DNA from: JAABSX01 sp964480455
Lineage (GTDB): Bacteria > Bacteroidota > Bacteroidia > Cytophagales > Microscillaceae
Assembly: GCA_964480455.1 (NCBI GenBank)
Contig: CAYZQI010000117.1
Span: forward strand, 1-15,199
Reading direction: 5' to 3'
DNA length: 15,199 nucleotides
A program made the position numbers and the translations under genes. The first letter of the stretch is position 1, and each line of letters opens with the position of its first letter. This document shows, one piece after another, positions 1-7,880 of this stretch. The notes under the pieces were generated by a model. It was not told the DNA's origin. It searched no databases and saw nothing but the letters and a program-made list of their open reading frames with translations.

Positions 1-129
1 TTCATCTACCCCATATCCCTCAGCCACAAGCCTAGTTTCCATAAGCCATTCGTGCGTTTCATTAGGTCTTACATAGAGCGTAAGCCCTTCAAATTGAGTT
101 TCTATTAAAATCTGTTGTGTATTTTCCAT
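1..129 (-). pseudogene. N-terminal part of regulator-like gene, tandem copy 1 (cut by window edge)
   Basis: This is the first 43 codons of a small protein starting MENTQQILIETQFEG, with the ATG at 127-129; the rest lies before the window. The visible DNA is identical to the start of the next copy (offset 428 bp), so the same product is expected: a short DNA-binding-like protein resembling the N-terminal domain of phage antirepressor/KilA-N-type regulators. I infer that class from the fuller second copy, where a pattern like VAEGYGV-x-E-x-x-I-R-x-H-K is followed by W-T-K-[KR]-G and FFIKSKRAK. An upstream in-frame ATG exists, but the MENTQQ start fits better because the upstream DNA is the decayed tail of the neighbouring copy. 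Whether this copy is intact cannot be seen, so the pseudogene label is by analogy with the other two. Confidence 0.5.
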
Positions 130-192
130 TGGATTAAAGTTTAGATTGATAAAAATACTGAATATCAAGTGTATTTACAAATTTTTAATAGG
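1..192. repeat. Direct repeat, left copy (identical to 429-620)
   Basis: Positions 1-192 match 429-620 base for base by eye (offset 428). Similarity continues past 192 with scattered changes into the tail of the neighbouring gene copy. The repeat covers the 5' part of the regulator-like gene plus the DNA upstream of it, so the unit is one gene plus spacer, duplicated head to tail. The left boundary is outside the window. Confidence 0.95.
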
Positions 193-224
193 TTTTTTTG
201 ATGTTTATTAGTTAAATCCTCTGC

Positions 225-557
225 CTAATCTCTGAATAGTTTTGCTCGTTTTGACTTGATGAAAAAGTCTAGCCTTACAATACCCTTTTTAGTCCAAAAT
301 ATTTGTTCTCTAACCATTGAACCAAGTTTAACATCTGTAATTTGTGCGTGACAAATAGTCACGCACAAATAGTGTTTCCCTTCTATTAGTTCTGAGTTAT
401 TACGTTTTTTATGTTGTCTAATGGCTGATTCATCTACCCCATATCCCTCAGCCACAAGCCTAGTTTCCATAAGCCATTCGTGCGTTTCATTAGGTCTTAC
501 ATAGAGCGTAAGCCCTTCAAATTGAGTTTCTATTAAAATCTGTTGTGTATTTTCCAT
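225..557 (-). pseudogene. Regulator-like gene, tandem copy 2, truncated by an amber codon
   Basis: The 110-residue product starts at MENTQQ (ATG 555-557) and ends in KSKRAKLFRD followed by TAG at 225-227. Reading on in the same frame gives AEDLTNKHQKNLLKICKYT before the next stop. Family members I recall continue FRD-W-AED, so the TAG very probably replaces a TGG tryptophan codon and the gene has lost its C-terminal end. The visible part has a recognition-type segment (GYGVDESAIRQHKKR), an E-G-K-H motif and an FWTKKGIVRLDFFIKSKRA segment, the pattern of small Bacteroidota proteins resembling phage antirepressor or KilA-N-like DNA-binding domains. That family assignment is from memory of the pattern. 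A start at 596 is possible but would add a hydrophobic leader coded by non-conserved DNA. A short functional protein cannot be excluded. Confidence 0.55.
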
Positions 558-620
558 TGGATTAAAGTTTAGATTGATAAAAATACTGAATATCAAGTGT
601 ATTTACAAATTTTTAATAGG
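429..620. repeat. Direct repeat, right copy (identical to 1-192)
   Basis: Partner of the repeat at 1-192. Perfect identity over 192 bp, against clear divergence from the third copy (about 840-970), indicates that copies 1 and 2 arose, or were made alike, much more recently than copy 3. Confidence 0.95.
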
Positions 621-652
621 CTTTTTTGATGTTTATTAGTTAAATTATCTGC

Positions 653-1066
653 CTAATCTCTGAATAGCTTTGTCCGCTTAGATTTTATGAAAAAGCCTAA
701 ATGGATGACACCTCGTTTTGTTCAGAAGGTCTGGATATGTGCTATTCCTGCACGTGGATTAGCGTTGCAATTTGCAACGCTAATAAAATGCTTATTTTCT
801 AATAGCTCGTCTTGATGTCTATTTTTAGTGGAGCGCGGAGAACCCTCACTTATTCCATACCCTTCAGCCACAAGCTTAGTTTCCATCAGCCATTCGTGTG
901 TTTCGTGTGGTCTTACATAGAGCGTAAGTCCTTCAAATTGGGTTTCTATTAAGATTTGTTGTGGATTTTCTGCAATAATAATTTCTTTGATAAAAATAGC
1001 AATAAAAGTTAATAATACAAACCTTAGTGATGATATTTTTGGACTATACTTAATAAAAACGCTCAT
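653..1066 (-). pseudogene. Regulator-like gene, tandem copy 3, two nonsense codons
   Basis: The third and most diverged copy. The open part (722-1066) reads ENPQQILIETQFEG through LVAEGYGISEG, QDELLENKHFISV and HIQTF, then hits TGA at 722-724. The frame continues past the TGA as TKRGVIHLGFFIKSKRTK and LFRD, then TAG at 653-655. Copy 2 has IFWTKKG where this copy has TF-stop-TKRG, so the TGA sits exactly on a tryptophan. The TAG is at the same place as in copy 2. The expected start codon is GCA (971-973) rather than ATG. The only in-frame ATG is at 1064-1066, preceding about 30 hydrophobic, non-conserved residues, so the true start seems lost. The segment GSPRSTKNRH also departs from the expected I-R-x-H-K pattern. 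Most likely a dead gene copy. Confidence 0.65.
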
Positions 1067-1228
1067 TTGATAAAAAAACTATACAGATTAGATTATATCA
1101 TATCTTGCCCAACAGTCATTTGCTTATCTAGCCTAAAACAGCGAAGAATATTGAAAATATCTAGTAAAATAATTATTATTACACAAAAATTGACAATGGT
1201 TGGTTGTTAGTCAAGAAAATATAAATTT

Positions 1229-4200
1229 ATGCTCCAACAGAGTTATTTGAGGCTACTTGCTTATTATTTATTTTTATTACAAATGTGCATATCATTGGTT
1301 ATAGGCATTTTACCTGTATCAATGGCACAAAAAGGAGGCAATGTATTTATCAAAAATTACTCATCAAAGGTATATCGTGCAGCAATTCAAAACTGGGCTG
1401 TTATACAAGACCAAAGAGGGATTATCTACGTAGCCAACGACAGAGGCGTGTTAGAGTATGATGGAAAGCAATGGGTTTTGATTTCAAATAGCAATCAATC
1501 GGCGGTGCGTTCACTTGCCCTTGATGCCAAGGGCAGAGTTTATGTAGGGGGTAGCAATGAGTTTGGCTTTCTTGCACCCAATACACAAGGGCAGGTGCAG
1601 TACATCTCTCTGAGTAAAGACCTACCCGAGGATAAGAAAACTTTTGGTGATGTTTGGACTACTCACATCACTCCCGAAGGAATTTGCTTTCAGACAGACC
1701 AATTCCTCTTTATTTATGCACCCGATAAGCAGCAATTTAAAATTATACCCGCTTTTGCAGACTCATTTTTCTTTCTGACTTTTCTTGTCAACAAGCAACT
1801 ATATGTTTTTGACCAAACGTATGGTCTGTATAAGCTTCAAAATGGTAAACTGCAACTTAGCCCCAAGGGTGAAGTATTGAAAGATAAACTTATCTATGCA
1901 GTGCTTCCTTTTAAAAAAAATACGTTTTTGATAGGTACACGCCAAGAGGGGCTTTTCCTGTTCCGACCCAATGCCACAAAACAAGAAGATATATTTATAC
2001 CCTTCCAGACTGAGGCAGATGATTACCTCAAACAAAAACAAATCTATACTGCACTTAGCTTACCCAATGGCGAAATAGCACTCTGTACACGCTCTGGAGG
2101 GATAGTGATGATGGATACACAAGGAAAATTAAAAGAAATCATCAACCAAAGTAAAGGCTTGGCAGACAATAACGTACACGCTGCTTTTGTAAGCCGTGAA
2201 GGGGTACTTTGGCTTGCCTTAGACAACGGAATCAGTCAAATAGATTACTTTATACCAATTCGCTATTGGAACGAGTCCAACGGATTGGAGGGTACTGTCA
2301 AAGATATATGCTACTACAAAGGAATACTCTATGTAGCCACTTCGCTAGGCGTTTTTTATCAACAAAATAACCGTTTCAATGCAGTGCAAGGCATCAATAC
2401 ACAGACTTGGAGCTTGCTAGATTTTAGACCTGATGCCAATACCCAAAAACTTTTGGTGAGTAGCAACCGAGGAATTTATCAAATAGAAAATGCTCAAGCG
2501 ATGCCTATTTATCTTACTGATAGAAAAGCAGTGTTGAAACTCTACGCTTCTCCTAGCCAGCCCAATATGATTTATGCAGGGCTAAAAGGAGGATTACTAC
2601 GACTTCGCTACCAAGGAGGCTATTGGACTGACGGGCAGGTCATTGAACCGCCCAAAACAGAAATCTATAGCATTGCAGAAGAAGCTCCCAATGTGCTATG
2701 GCTCGGAACATTTATTGACGGCGTAACGCGTGTTACGCTCAATCCAAATTACCCTATTGCTAAAGTACAGAACTTCGGATTAAAAAATGGCTTACCTTCC
2801 AAGAGAGGAAATCAAGTCTATCTCATCAACCAGCAAATCTATATCGGTACGCAAAAAGGCATTTACAAGTACCACAAAGGTACGATTGCCCCTACACAAG
2901 ATTTAGGAAAAACACTCGGAGCTAGAGGCTACGGAGTACACAGCCTTAGCATAGACCTAAAAGGTAATATTTGGGTGGCCAATACTAGCAATCATCTGCA
3001 ACCCATCGGGGTGGCTTATCCAGATGAAGAAGGGCGTTACCATTGGAAAGATATGCCCTTACGCAGTCTGCCTGAGTTTGAGGAGGCTGTGATATATGCA
3101 GATACGAGCCAAAAGGTCTGGATAGGAGGTTCAGAAGGTTTATTTAGGTTTTTACCTGATGCGCCTTCACTTTTTGAGCGAGATTTTAAGGTGCATATCC
3201 GTAAAATAATGCTTGAGGGAGATTCACTTGTATTTGGAGGAACTTTTTATGATGCGCAAGACCAGCAGCCTTTTGCCCATTTTAGGCAGACCAAAGCTAC
3301 AGTAAATATTTTTGAATATGTAGAAAATGGTGTGATAGAGTTTCAAGTAGCTGCTCCTTTTTTTATCCGAAATGAAGCCACCCAATACAGATACAAATTG
3401 GTAGAAACTCCCAATAACTGGCTTGAACATCTTTTATTTGGAGAAATTACCTTACCTTGGACTAGCTGGAACAAAGATACCAAACGCCAATATACCAACC
3501 TCAGCGAAGGGAAATATATCTTTTATGTGCAGGCACGAAACCTCTATGGAGTAGAAAGCGAAGTAGCTACTTTTCAGTTCAAAATTACGCCTCCTTGGTA
3601 CCGCAGTACAGTAGCATATTTTATTTATTTTTTGTTGGTGGTTTTTCTGATATGGCGTAGCATCAAATTTTACACTGCCCATCTCAAAAGAAAGCAATAC
3701 CAACTAGAACAAATCATAGCACAGCGAACTCAAGAAATTTCACAAAAAAATGATATTCTTCTTCAACAGCAAGATGAAATCATAGAGCAATCCGAAAATC
3801 TCAAAAAAGCCAACAATGCTATCTTGGTACAAAGCGAAGAACTCGCCGACCAAAACCAAGAAATCACTTCAAGCATCAATTATGCTAGGCGTATCCAAGA
3901 AGCCATGCTGCCACACCAAGAACAAATCAAAGCAGCGTTTGTAGATTCTTTTATTTTTAACAAGCCACGCGATATAGTGAGTGGTGATTTTTATTGGTTT
4001 GCAGAAACGCCCCTCGAGGCACGCTATGTCAAAGACCCACACATCAAGGGAACTCCCTCTATTTTTAAGGATTTTGCAGAAGGAAAAAAAATCATTGCTG
4101 CTATCGACTGCACAGGGCATGGCGTACCAGGTGCTTTTATGTCTATGATAGGTAATGTCTATCTCAATCAAATTGTACTCTCAGAAAGTATCACACAGCC

Positions 4201-4699
4201 CCAGCTCATTCTCAAAGAACTCGATATGTCTATCAAAAAAGGACTCAAACAAAAGGAAACTGCCAATTTAGATGGTATGGACGTGGCACTCTGTGTGATA
4301 GACCCCAACCTCAAAACACTCTCTTTTGCAGGAGCTAAAAACCCCTTGTTGTATATCCAAAATGGTACTATGCAGCATATCAGAGGCGACAAAATAGGCA
4401 TTGGAGGCTTTGTATATGATGAAACTCAAGAAATAGAGTTCACTCGACACGTCATTAAGATAGACCAGCCCACTTGGTTTTATATCTTTTCTGATGGCCT
4501 GCAGGACCAGTTTGGAGGGAAAAAAGGTAAAAAATTTATGATAAAAAAACTCAAAGAACTCCTCTTTGCCCACCACCAAAAGCCTATGCTTGAGCAAAAG
4601 GAAATCATCAAAAAAACATTGAGCAACTGGATGCAAGGCTACCAGCAAATAGACGATATGCTGCTAATAGGGGTCTATCTTCACCCTGATAGCCTTTAG
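1229..4699 (+). CDS. Receptor-type SpoIIE/PP2C serine phosphatase with periplasmic beta-propeller
   Basis: A 1156-residue, single-pass signalling protein. Residues 1-33 look like a signal sequence ending near MAQKGG. Residues about 40-680 are two-component-regulator-propeller-type repeats (VYVGGSNEFGFLAP, VLWLALDNGISQID, KVWIGGSEGLFRF). A Y_Y_Y-like beta-sandwich follows (about 690-790, with YRYKLVE, WTSWN, YIFYVQARN). One membrane helix is near 795-812 and a Gln/Glu-rich coiled coil spans about 815-890. The cytoplasmic part (about 895-1151) is a SpoIIE/RsbU phosphatase with SGDFYWF at 918-924, the metal-binding segment IDCTGHGVPGA (Asp960), GMDVAL (1016-1021), FSDG (Asp1089) and DDML (1142-1145). 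The family dephosphorylates phosphoserine, usually on an anti-anti-sigma partner; none is encoded nearby. The propeller presumably senses an external ligand and transmits through the helix. Stop codons converge 5 bp from the lipase gene. The start is the most upstream ATG giving a full signal peptide; no ribosome binding site is visible. Confidence 0.93.
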   Translation: MLQQSYLRLLAYYLFLLQMCISLVIGILPVSMAQKGGNVFIKNYSSKVYRAAIQNWAVIQDQRGIIYVANDRGVLEYDGKQWVLISNSNQSAVRSLALDAKGRVYVGGSNEFGFLAPNTQGQVQYISLSKDLPEDKKTFGDVWTTHITPEGICFQTDQFLFIYAPDKQQFKIIPAFADSFFFLTFLVNKQLYVFDQTYGLYKLQNGKLQLSPKGEVLKDKLIYAVLPFKKNTFLIGTRQEGLFLFRPNATKQEDIFIPFQTEADDYLKQKQIYTALSLPNGEIALCTRSGGIVMMDTQGKLKEIINQSKGLADNNVHAAFVSREGVLWLALDNGISQIDYFIPIRYWNESNGLEGTVKDICYYKGILYVATSLGVFYQQNNRFNAVQGINTQTWSLLDFRPDANTQKLLVSSNRGIYQIENAQAMPIYLTDRKAVLKLYASPSQPNMIYAGLKGGLLRLRYQGGYWTDGQVIEPPKTEIYSIAEEAPNVLWLGTFIDGVTRVTLNPNYPIAKVQNFGLKNGLPSKRGNQVYLINQQIYIGTQKGIYKYHKGTIAPTQDLGKTLGARGYGVHSLSIDLKGNIWVANTSNHLQPIGVAYPDEEGRYHWKDMPLRSLPEFEEAVIYADTSQKVWIGGSEGLFRFLPDAPSLFERDFKVHIRKIMLEGDSLVFGGTFYDAQDQQPFAHFRQTKATVNIFEYVENGVIEFQVAAPFFIRNEATQYRYKLVETPNNWLEHLLFGEITLPWTSWNKDTKRQYTNLSEGKYIFYVQARNLYGVESEVATFQFKITPPWYRSTVAYFIYFLLVVFLIWRSIKFYTAHLKRKQYQLEQIIAQRTQEISQKNDILLQQQDEIIEQSENLKKANNAILVQSEELADQNQEITSSINYARRIQEAMLPHQEQIKAAFVDSFIFNKPRDIVSGDFYWFAETPLEARYVKDPHIKGTPSIFKDFAEGKKIIAAIDCTGHGVPGAFMSMIGNVYLNQIVLSESITQPQLILKELDMSIKKGLKQKETANLDGMDVALCVIDPNLKTLSFAGAKNPLLYIQNGTMQHIRGDKIGIGGFVYDETQEIEFTRHVIKIDQPTWFYIFSDGLQDQFGGKKGKKFMIKKLKELLFAHHQKPMLEQKEIIKKTLSNWMQGYQQIDDMLLIGVYLHPDSL

Positions 4700-4704
4700 A
4701 TTTT

Positions 4705-5493
4705 TTACAAAAAGAGTTGTTCTAATTCTTTGCGATGAAGCATAGCACTTTTGTAACCAATCTGAAAAATCTCACCGGCTTTGTCTATGCGGTGTGCAGC
4801 TATTTTTTGAAGCTGTTCGGGTTCTATCACAAAATCGCATAGCTCAAAATTAGCACGTGCATTGGCATGAATAGAAAGCGAAAGACAACGCTCAAGCACC
4901 GAACGGGCAGAGTTTACAGGCTGATTCTTATCAAAAGGATTGGTATGAACGCCCAGTATCTTTTGACAGTCTTGCTGCAAAGGTCTTACCTCCATACTAG
5001 AAATGATGCCACCATCCACCAAAGTTTTGCCTTTCAAACTTACAGGACTAAACATGAGTGGCACACAAGCAGAAGCAATGATAGGCTTGATGAGTTCTCC
5101 ACTTGAGAAATACACTGTTTCGCCTTCATTTACATCAGTTGCAGAGATAGTAAGCGGAATTTTTAGGTCTTCAAAGCTATTGTGAGGCATATATTCTGTG
5201 AGCATTTCTTCTACGGTTTGTAGAGAGAGAAAACCTGCCTGAGTGAATGCGGAAAGACTCAAAAACGAAAAGAACTTTACCTTTCGTACCATTCTGAGTA
5301 TCTCTCTGGGAGAGTAGCCGTGGGCATACAAAGCTCCTACAATTGCCCCTGCACTTACACCAGCTATCTTTTGAGGGCGAATATTGATTTCTTCTAAGGC
5401 GTGTAAAACACCTAAATGTGCGATTCCTCTTGCACCTCCCCCTGATAAGGTGATGCCCACTTGGTATTTTTTGCTAACAGTATTTTCTGACAT
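4705..5493 (-). CDS. Patatin-like phospholipase (RssA/YlbK-type)
   Basis: A 262-residue patatin-family lipid acyl hydrolase. The oxyanion-hole glycine stretch SGGGARGIAHLG lies at 17-28, the nucleophile elbow GVSAG at 45-49 (Ser47) and the catalytic Asp in VDGG (Asp160). Ser47 and Asp160 form the catalytic dyad expected of the family, and all landmarks are present, so it should be active. The size matches compact bacterial patatins. No signal peptide or membrane helix is seen, so a cytosolic or peripherally membrane-bound enzyme is likely; the lipid substrate cannot be told. It is transcribed towards the receptor phosphatase with a 5-bp gap, leaving no room for a conventional terminator between the two. 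A weak inverted repeat (5515-5522 and 5563-5570) lies in its upstream region. It appears to be a single-gene unit. Confidence 0.92.
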   Translation of the reverse strand: MSENTVSKKYQVGITLSGGGARGIAHLGVLHALEEINIRPQKIAGVSAGAIVGALYAHGYSPREILRMVRKVKFFSFLSLSAFTQAGFLSLQTVEEMLTEYMPHNSFEDLKIPLTISATDVNEGETVYFSSGELIKPIIASACVPLMFSPVSLKGKTLVDGGIISSMEVRPLQQDCQKILGVHTNPFDKNQPVNSARSVLERCLSLSIHANARANFELCDFVIEPEQLQKIAAHRIDKAGEIFQIGYKSAMLHRKELEQLFL

Positions 5494-5866
5494 ATTGTAT
5501 TAAGTATTGATAAACCTTCAAATCAAAACACAGCGAAATAACACAATTCAGTGAAGTTAAGTTTTGAAGGAGGCAGCACTTATTGTTTTAGAGGTAGGGT
5601 TTGTAGAGCAGCCAACTAGCTTTTAGGAACTGTTTAATAAATAATCTACCCAATCTGTATTAGAGATGGGGTCGCTCTGAGCGGAGTGAATTAATTTTTA
5701 ATAAAAGCCTGTACCTAATTTCATAAAAAAGCCTCTCTATGTGTTCTATGATACTATGTAGTTTTTAATTTTATAAAATATCAATTGCTTAGACTAGGGC
5801 TACCCCCGTTTCTGATTAGCGACAAACTTAAATCTGATTTGGGTATAGTATTTTCTGTTTACTCCC
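5494..5866. other. Stretch without a gene between lipase and transporter genes
   Basis: These 373 AT-rich bases contain no convincing coding frame or RNA gene. They include the upstream region of the lipase gene and the downstream region of the transporter gene (both minus strand). The only structures seen are a possible hairpin with 8-bp arms CCTTCAAA (5515-5522) and TTTGAAGG (5563-5570) around a 40-base loop, and a short GC-richer patch at 5666-5690. No clear terminator for the transporter gene is visible. Confidence 0.6.
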
Positions 5867-6727
5867 TTAAACCTTAAAACGCCTCCCAAAAATAACCACA
5901 GGAATTACCGTAAAAAACATCATCAGTCCATACAAAGCACCGGGCAGGGCGATGGTGCTGTTGCCCAAAATCCCGAGTGCAATCGCAATTGCCAGTGCGC
6001 CATTTTGAATACCTGTTTCAATAGAAACGGTAAGACTTTCCCGAAAATCAAGCGTGCCTAGGCGCGCAATCAGAAAACCAATCACAAACATCAGCACATT
6101 CAATATCAGCAAAGGCAAGCCCACCAGCATAAAAGAAGTTTGTAAATTTTCTGTATCTTGAGCTACAGCTACCACCACCACAAGTACAAAGAAAATCATA
6201 GATATAATATTTACCAAGCGAATGACTCCCTCCGCAAAGCGAGGATAACGCCCTCTGACTAGCATGCCGATACCAACGGGCAGAATGGTGATTGCCATTA
6301 TTTTAAGAATGGTAGGCAAAAAAGGAATACTGATGGCTTTTGCCTCGCCCATAAAAAAATCCATAGAAAGACCCAAAAAATAAGGAATCGTGAATACCGT
6401 AATGATGCTGCTAAATGCGGTCAAAGTAATAGAAAGTGCAAGATTTGCCTTGGCAAGGTGCGTGATAAGATTAGAAGTAGCTCCTCCAGGGCAAAGTGCT
6501 ACGAGCATCAGCCCAACAGCCAACTCAGGATTAAGTGAAAATGACCAAGCAATCAGAAAACCTGTTAAAGGTAATACAATCAACTGATTGAACAAACCTA
6601 CCAATACTGCTTTGGGAAATTTGAATACACGACCAAAATCGGCTAGTTTTAGGGTAAGCCCCATGCCTAGCATGATGATAAACAAAGCAAGCGGTAGAAA
6701 TACAGTGTTAAAAATGTTTTCGTTCAT
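5867..6727 (-). CDS. Bile acid:sodium symporter family (BASS/SBF) membrane transporter
   Basis: A 286-residue, strongly hydrophobic inner-membrane protein with roughly eight to ten membrane helices. Two landmarks of the bile acid:sodium symporter superfamily are visible: LCPGGATSN at 78-86 in the first half and ETGIQNGALA at 237-246 in the second. These correspond to the two unwound-helix regions that bind sodium in ASBT structures. Members import organic anions such as pantoate, 2-keto acids or sulfonated and bile-type compounds with sodium. The substrate cannot be deduced here, and a bile acid is unlikely for an environmental Bacteroidota. The start MNENIFNTVFLPLALF gives the usual short N-terminus before the first helix. 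Its ATG lies 114 bp downstream of the glycosyltransferase stop codon, so co-transcription is possible but not evident. Length is normal for bacterial members. Confidence 0.88.
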   Translation of the reverse strand: MNENIFNTVFLPLALFIIMLGMGLTLKLADFGRVFKFPKAVLVGLFNQLIVLPLTGFLIAWSFSLNPELAVGLMLVALCPGGATSNLITHLAKANLALSITLTAFSSIITVFTIPYFLGLSMDFFMGEAKAISIPFLPTILKIMAITILPVGIGMLVRGRYPRFAEGVIRLVNIISMIFFVLVVVVAVAQDTENLQTSFMLVGLPLLILNVLMFVIGFLIARLGTLDFRESLTVSIETGIQNGALAIAIALGILGNSTIALPGALYGLMMFFTVIPVVIFGRRFKV

Positions 6728-6841
6728 AATTAAGGATAATTCGTAGGCGAATAAAGTGAATTTAAAACAAAATAATGATTTGCTAATTTTTATTTTAATC
6801 TGTAAGATAGTGATTTGGCACTAGAAATAAAATGGAATTTT

Positions 6842-7843
6842 TCAGGTTTTCAAGACTGCTAACAATGCTTCTGTTTTAATGCCCAAGGCACAGTTAAAAT
6901 GCCCTTTGGGACAGGCTTTTTTGCCGTGGCTTCCACAAGGGCGGCAAGCCAACATTTCTTGGGTTTCTATCACGTGTTGTACCTCCGCCAAAGGACCAAA
7001 CCCAAAAGCAGGACTTGTAGAGCAATAGATTGCACAAGTAGGTGCATTGACTGCTGAGGCAAGGTGCATTGGGGCAGAGTCATTGACATAGTTCATCTGG
7101 GCGTGCTGCATGAGTGCAGCCGACTCTAGCAAAGAAATTTTTCCTGCTAAAATTATTATTTTTGGGTGTGTGCTGTGGTTTTTTATCCATTCGCAGAGGG
7201 CTTTGTCAGAGGGCGCACCAAGTAGATAAATGTTGCTTGTTTCGGGAAGTGCATCGCAAAGTGCTGCCCATTGTTCGCGTGGAAATTGCTTAGTAAACCA
7301 GACAGAGGCAGGTGCAATACAGATGAAAGGATTTTCTAAATACTCATTTATTTTTTGATAAGCTGCTTCACTTGGGTAAAGCCTAGGCATAGCAGGCTGC
7401 GGGTCTGTGATGCGCTCAATGAGCCGCTGGTTGCGGGTCACTTCGTGTGTGCCATCTCCAAAAGCGTGTGGCACTCGCTCAGAAAAAAAGTAAGAAAGTG
7501 GATTTTTTTCAAAGCCAATGGTGGTTTCTGCCTTGGAAAAAACAGTAAGCAAACCTGTAGAAAAATGCCTTTGTAGATTGATTAGCAAGTCATATTTCTC
7601 AGCCCTGACAGTTTGAATTAGTTTAAAAAGATTTTTTTGCTTGTGCTGGGTTTTGTCCCATATCCATACTTTGTGCAGTTTGGGGTGATTTGCCAATAGG
7701 CTTTCATTGCCTTTGCGTAGCAAAAAATCTAACTGTGCTTTGGGGTAGTGTGCGTTCAACTTTTCTATCAGTGCTGTAGCCAAAATCACATCACCAATAA
7801 AAGCCGTCTGAACAATGAGTATTTTTTGAAAAGAATGTGCCAT
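6842..7843 (-). CDS. Family 9 glycosyltransferase (heptosyltransferase-like)
   Basis: A 333-residue GT-B glycosyltransferase of the ADP-heptose:LPS heptosyltransferase family. The N-terminal Rossmann motif KILIVQTAFIGDVILATALI is at 7-26, and the C-terminal donor-site motif NDSAPMHLA lies at 254-262, followed by APTCAIYCSTSP. A Cys cluster near the end (CRPC at 300-303, Cys311, Cys318) is a common but uncharacterised feature of Bacteroidota members as I recall. The likely role is cytoplasmic addition of a heptose or related sugar to the lipopolysaccharide core; the true donor and acceptor are unknown. I chose the ATG at 7841-7843 because the conserved motif follows it directly; an upstream in-frame ATG at 7927 would add 28 unconserved residues and run into the divergent amidase gene. 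Only 37 bp separate the two divergent starts. Confidence 0.9.
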   Translation of the reverse strand: MAHSFQKILIVQTAFIGDVILATALIEKLNAHYPKAQLDFLLRKGNESLLANHPKLHKVWIWDKTQHKQKNLFKLIQTVRAEKYDLLINLQRHFSTGLLTVFSKAETTIGFEKNPLSYFFSERVPHAFGDGTHEVTRNQRLIERITDPQPAMPRLYPSEAAYQKINEYLENPFICIAPASVWFTKQFPREQWAALCDALPETSNIYLLGAPSDKALCEWIKNHSTHPKIIILAGKISLLESAALMQHAQMNYVNDSAPMHLASAVNAPTCAIYCSTSPAFGFGPLAEVQHVIETQEMLACRPCGSHGKKACPKGHFNCALGIKTEALLAVLKT

Positions 7844-7880
7844 ATTTGTTTTCTTGAAAGTCAAAAATAAAGATTTCTCT

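Noticed and set aside
225..1066. Genetic code reassignment (TAG/TGA read as Trp) suggested by stops at Trp positions
   Set aside because: Neighbouring genes use TGG for Trp and end normally at TAG, TGA or TAA. Two different stop codons would both need reassigning. Decay of duplicated genes explains the pattern.
1..1066. CRISPR array
   Set aside because: The repeats are hundreds of bases long, code for protein and show no short repeat-spacer periodicity.
4168..4648. Minus-strand open frames within the phosphatase domain
   Set aside because: The plus strand there encodes the conserved SpoIIE catalytic motifs; the antisense translations show no recognisable pattern.
5630..5720. Possible insertion sequence end or remnant (GGAACTGTTTAATAAATAATC)
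   Set aside because: No matching inverted end, target duplication or transposase fragment could be found in the window.
6390..6587. Plus-strand open frame inside the transporter gene
   Set aside because: It is antisense to the conserved CPGGATSN region of the transporter and is a shadow frame.
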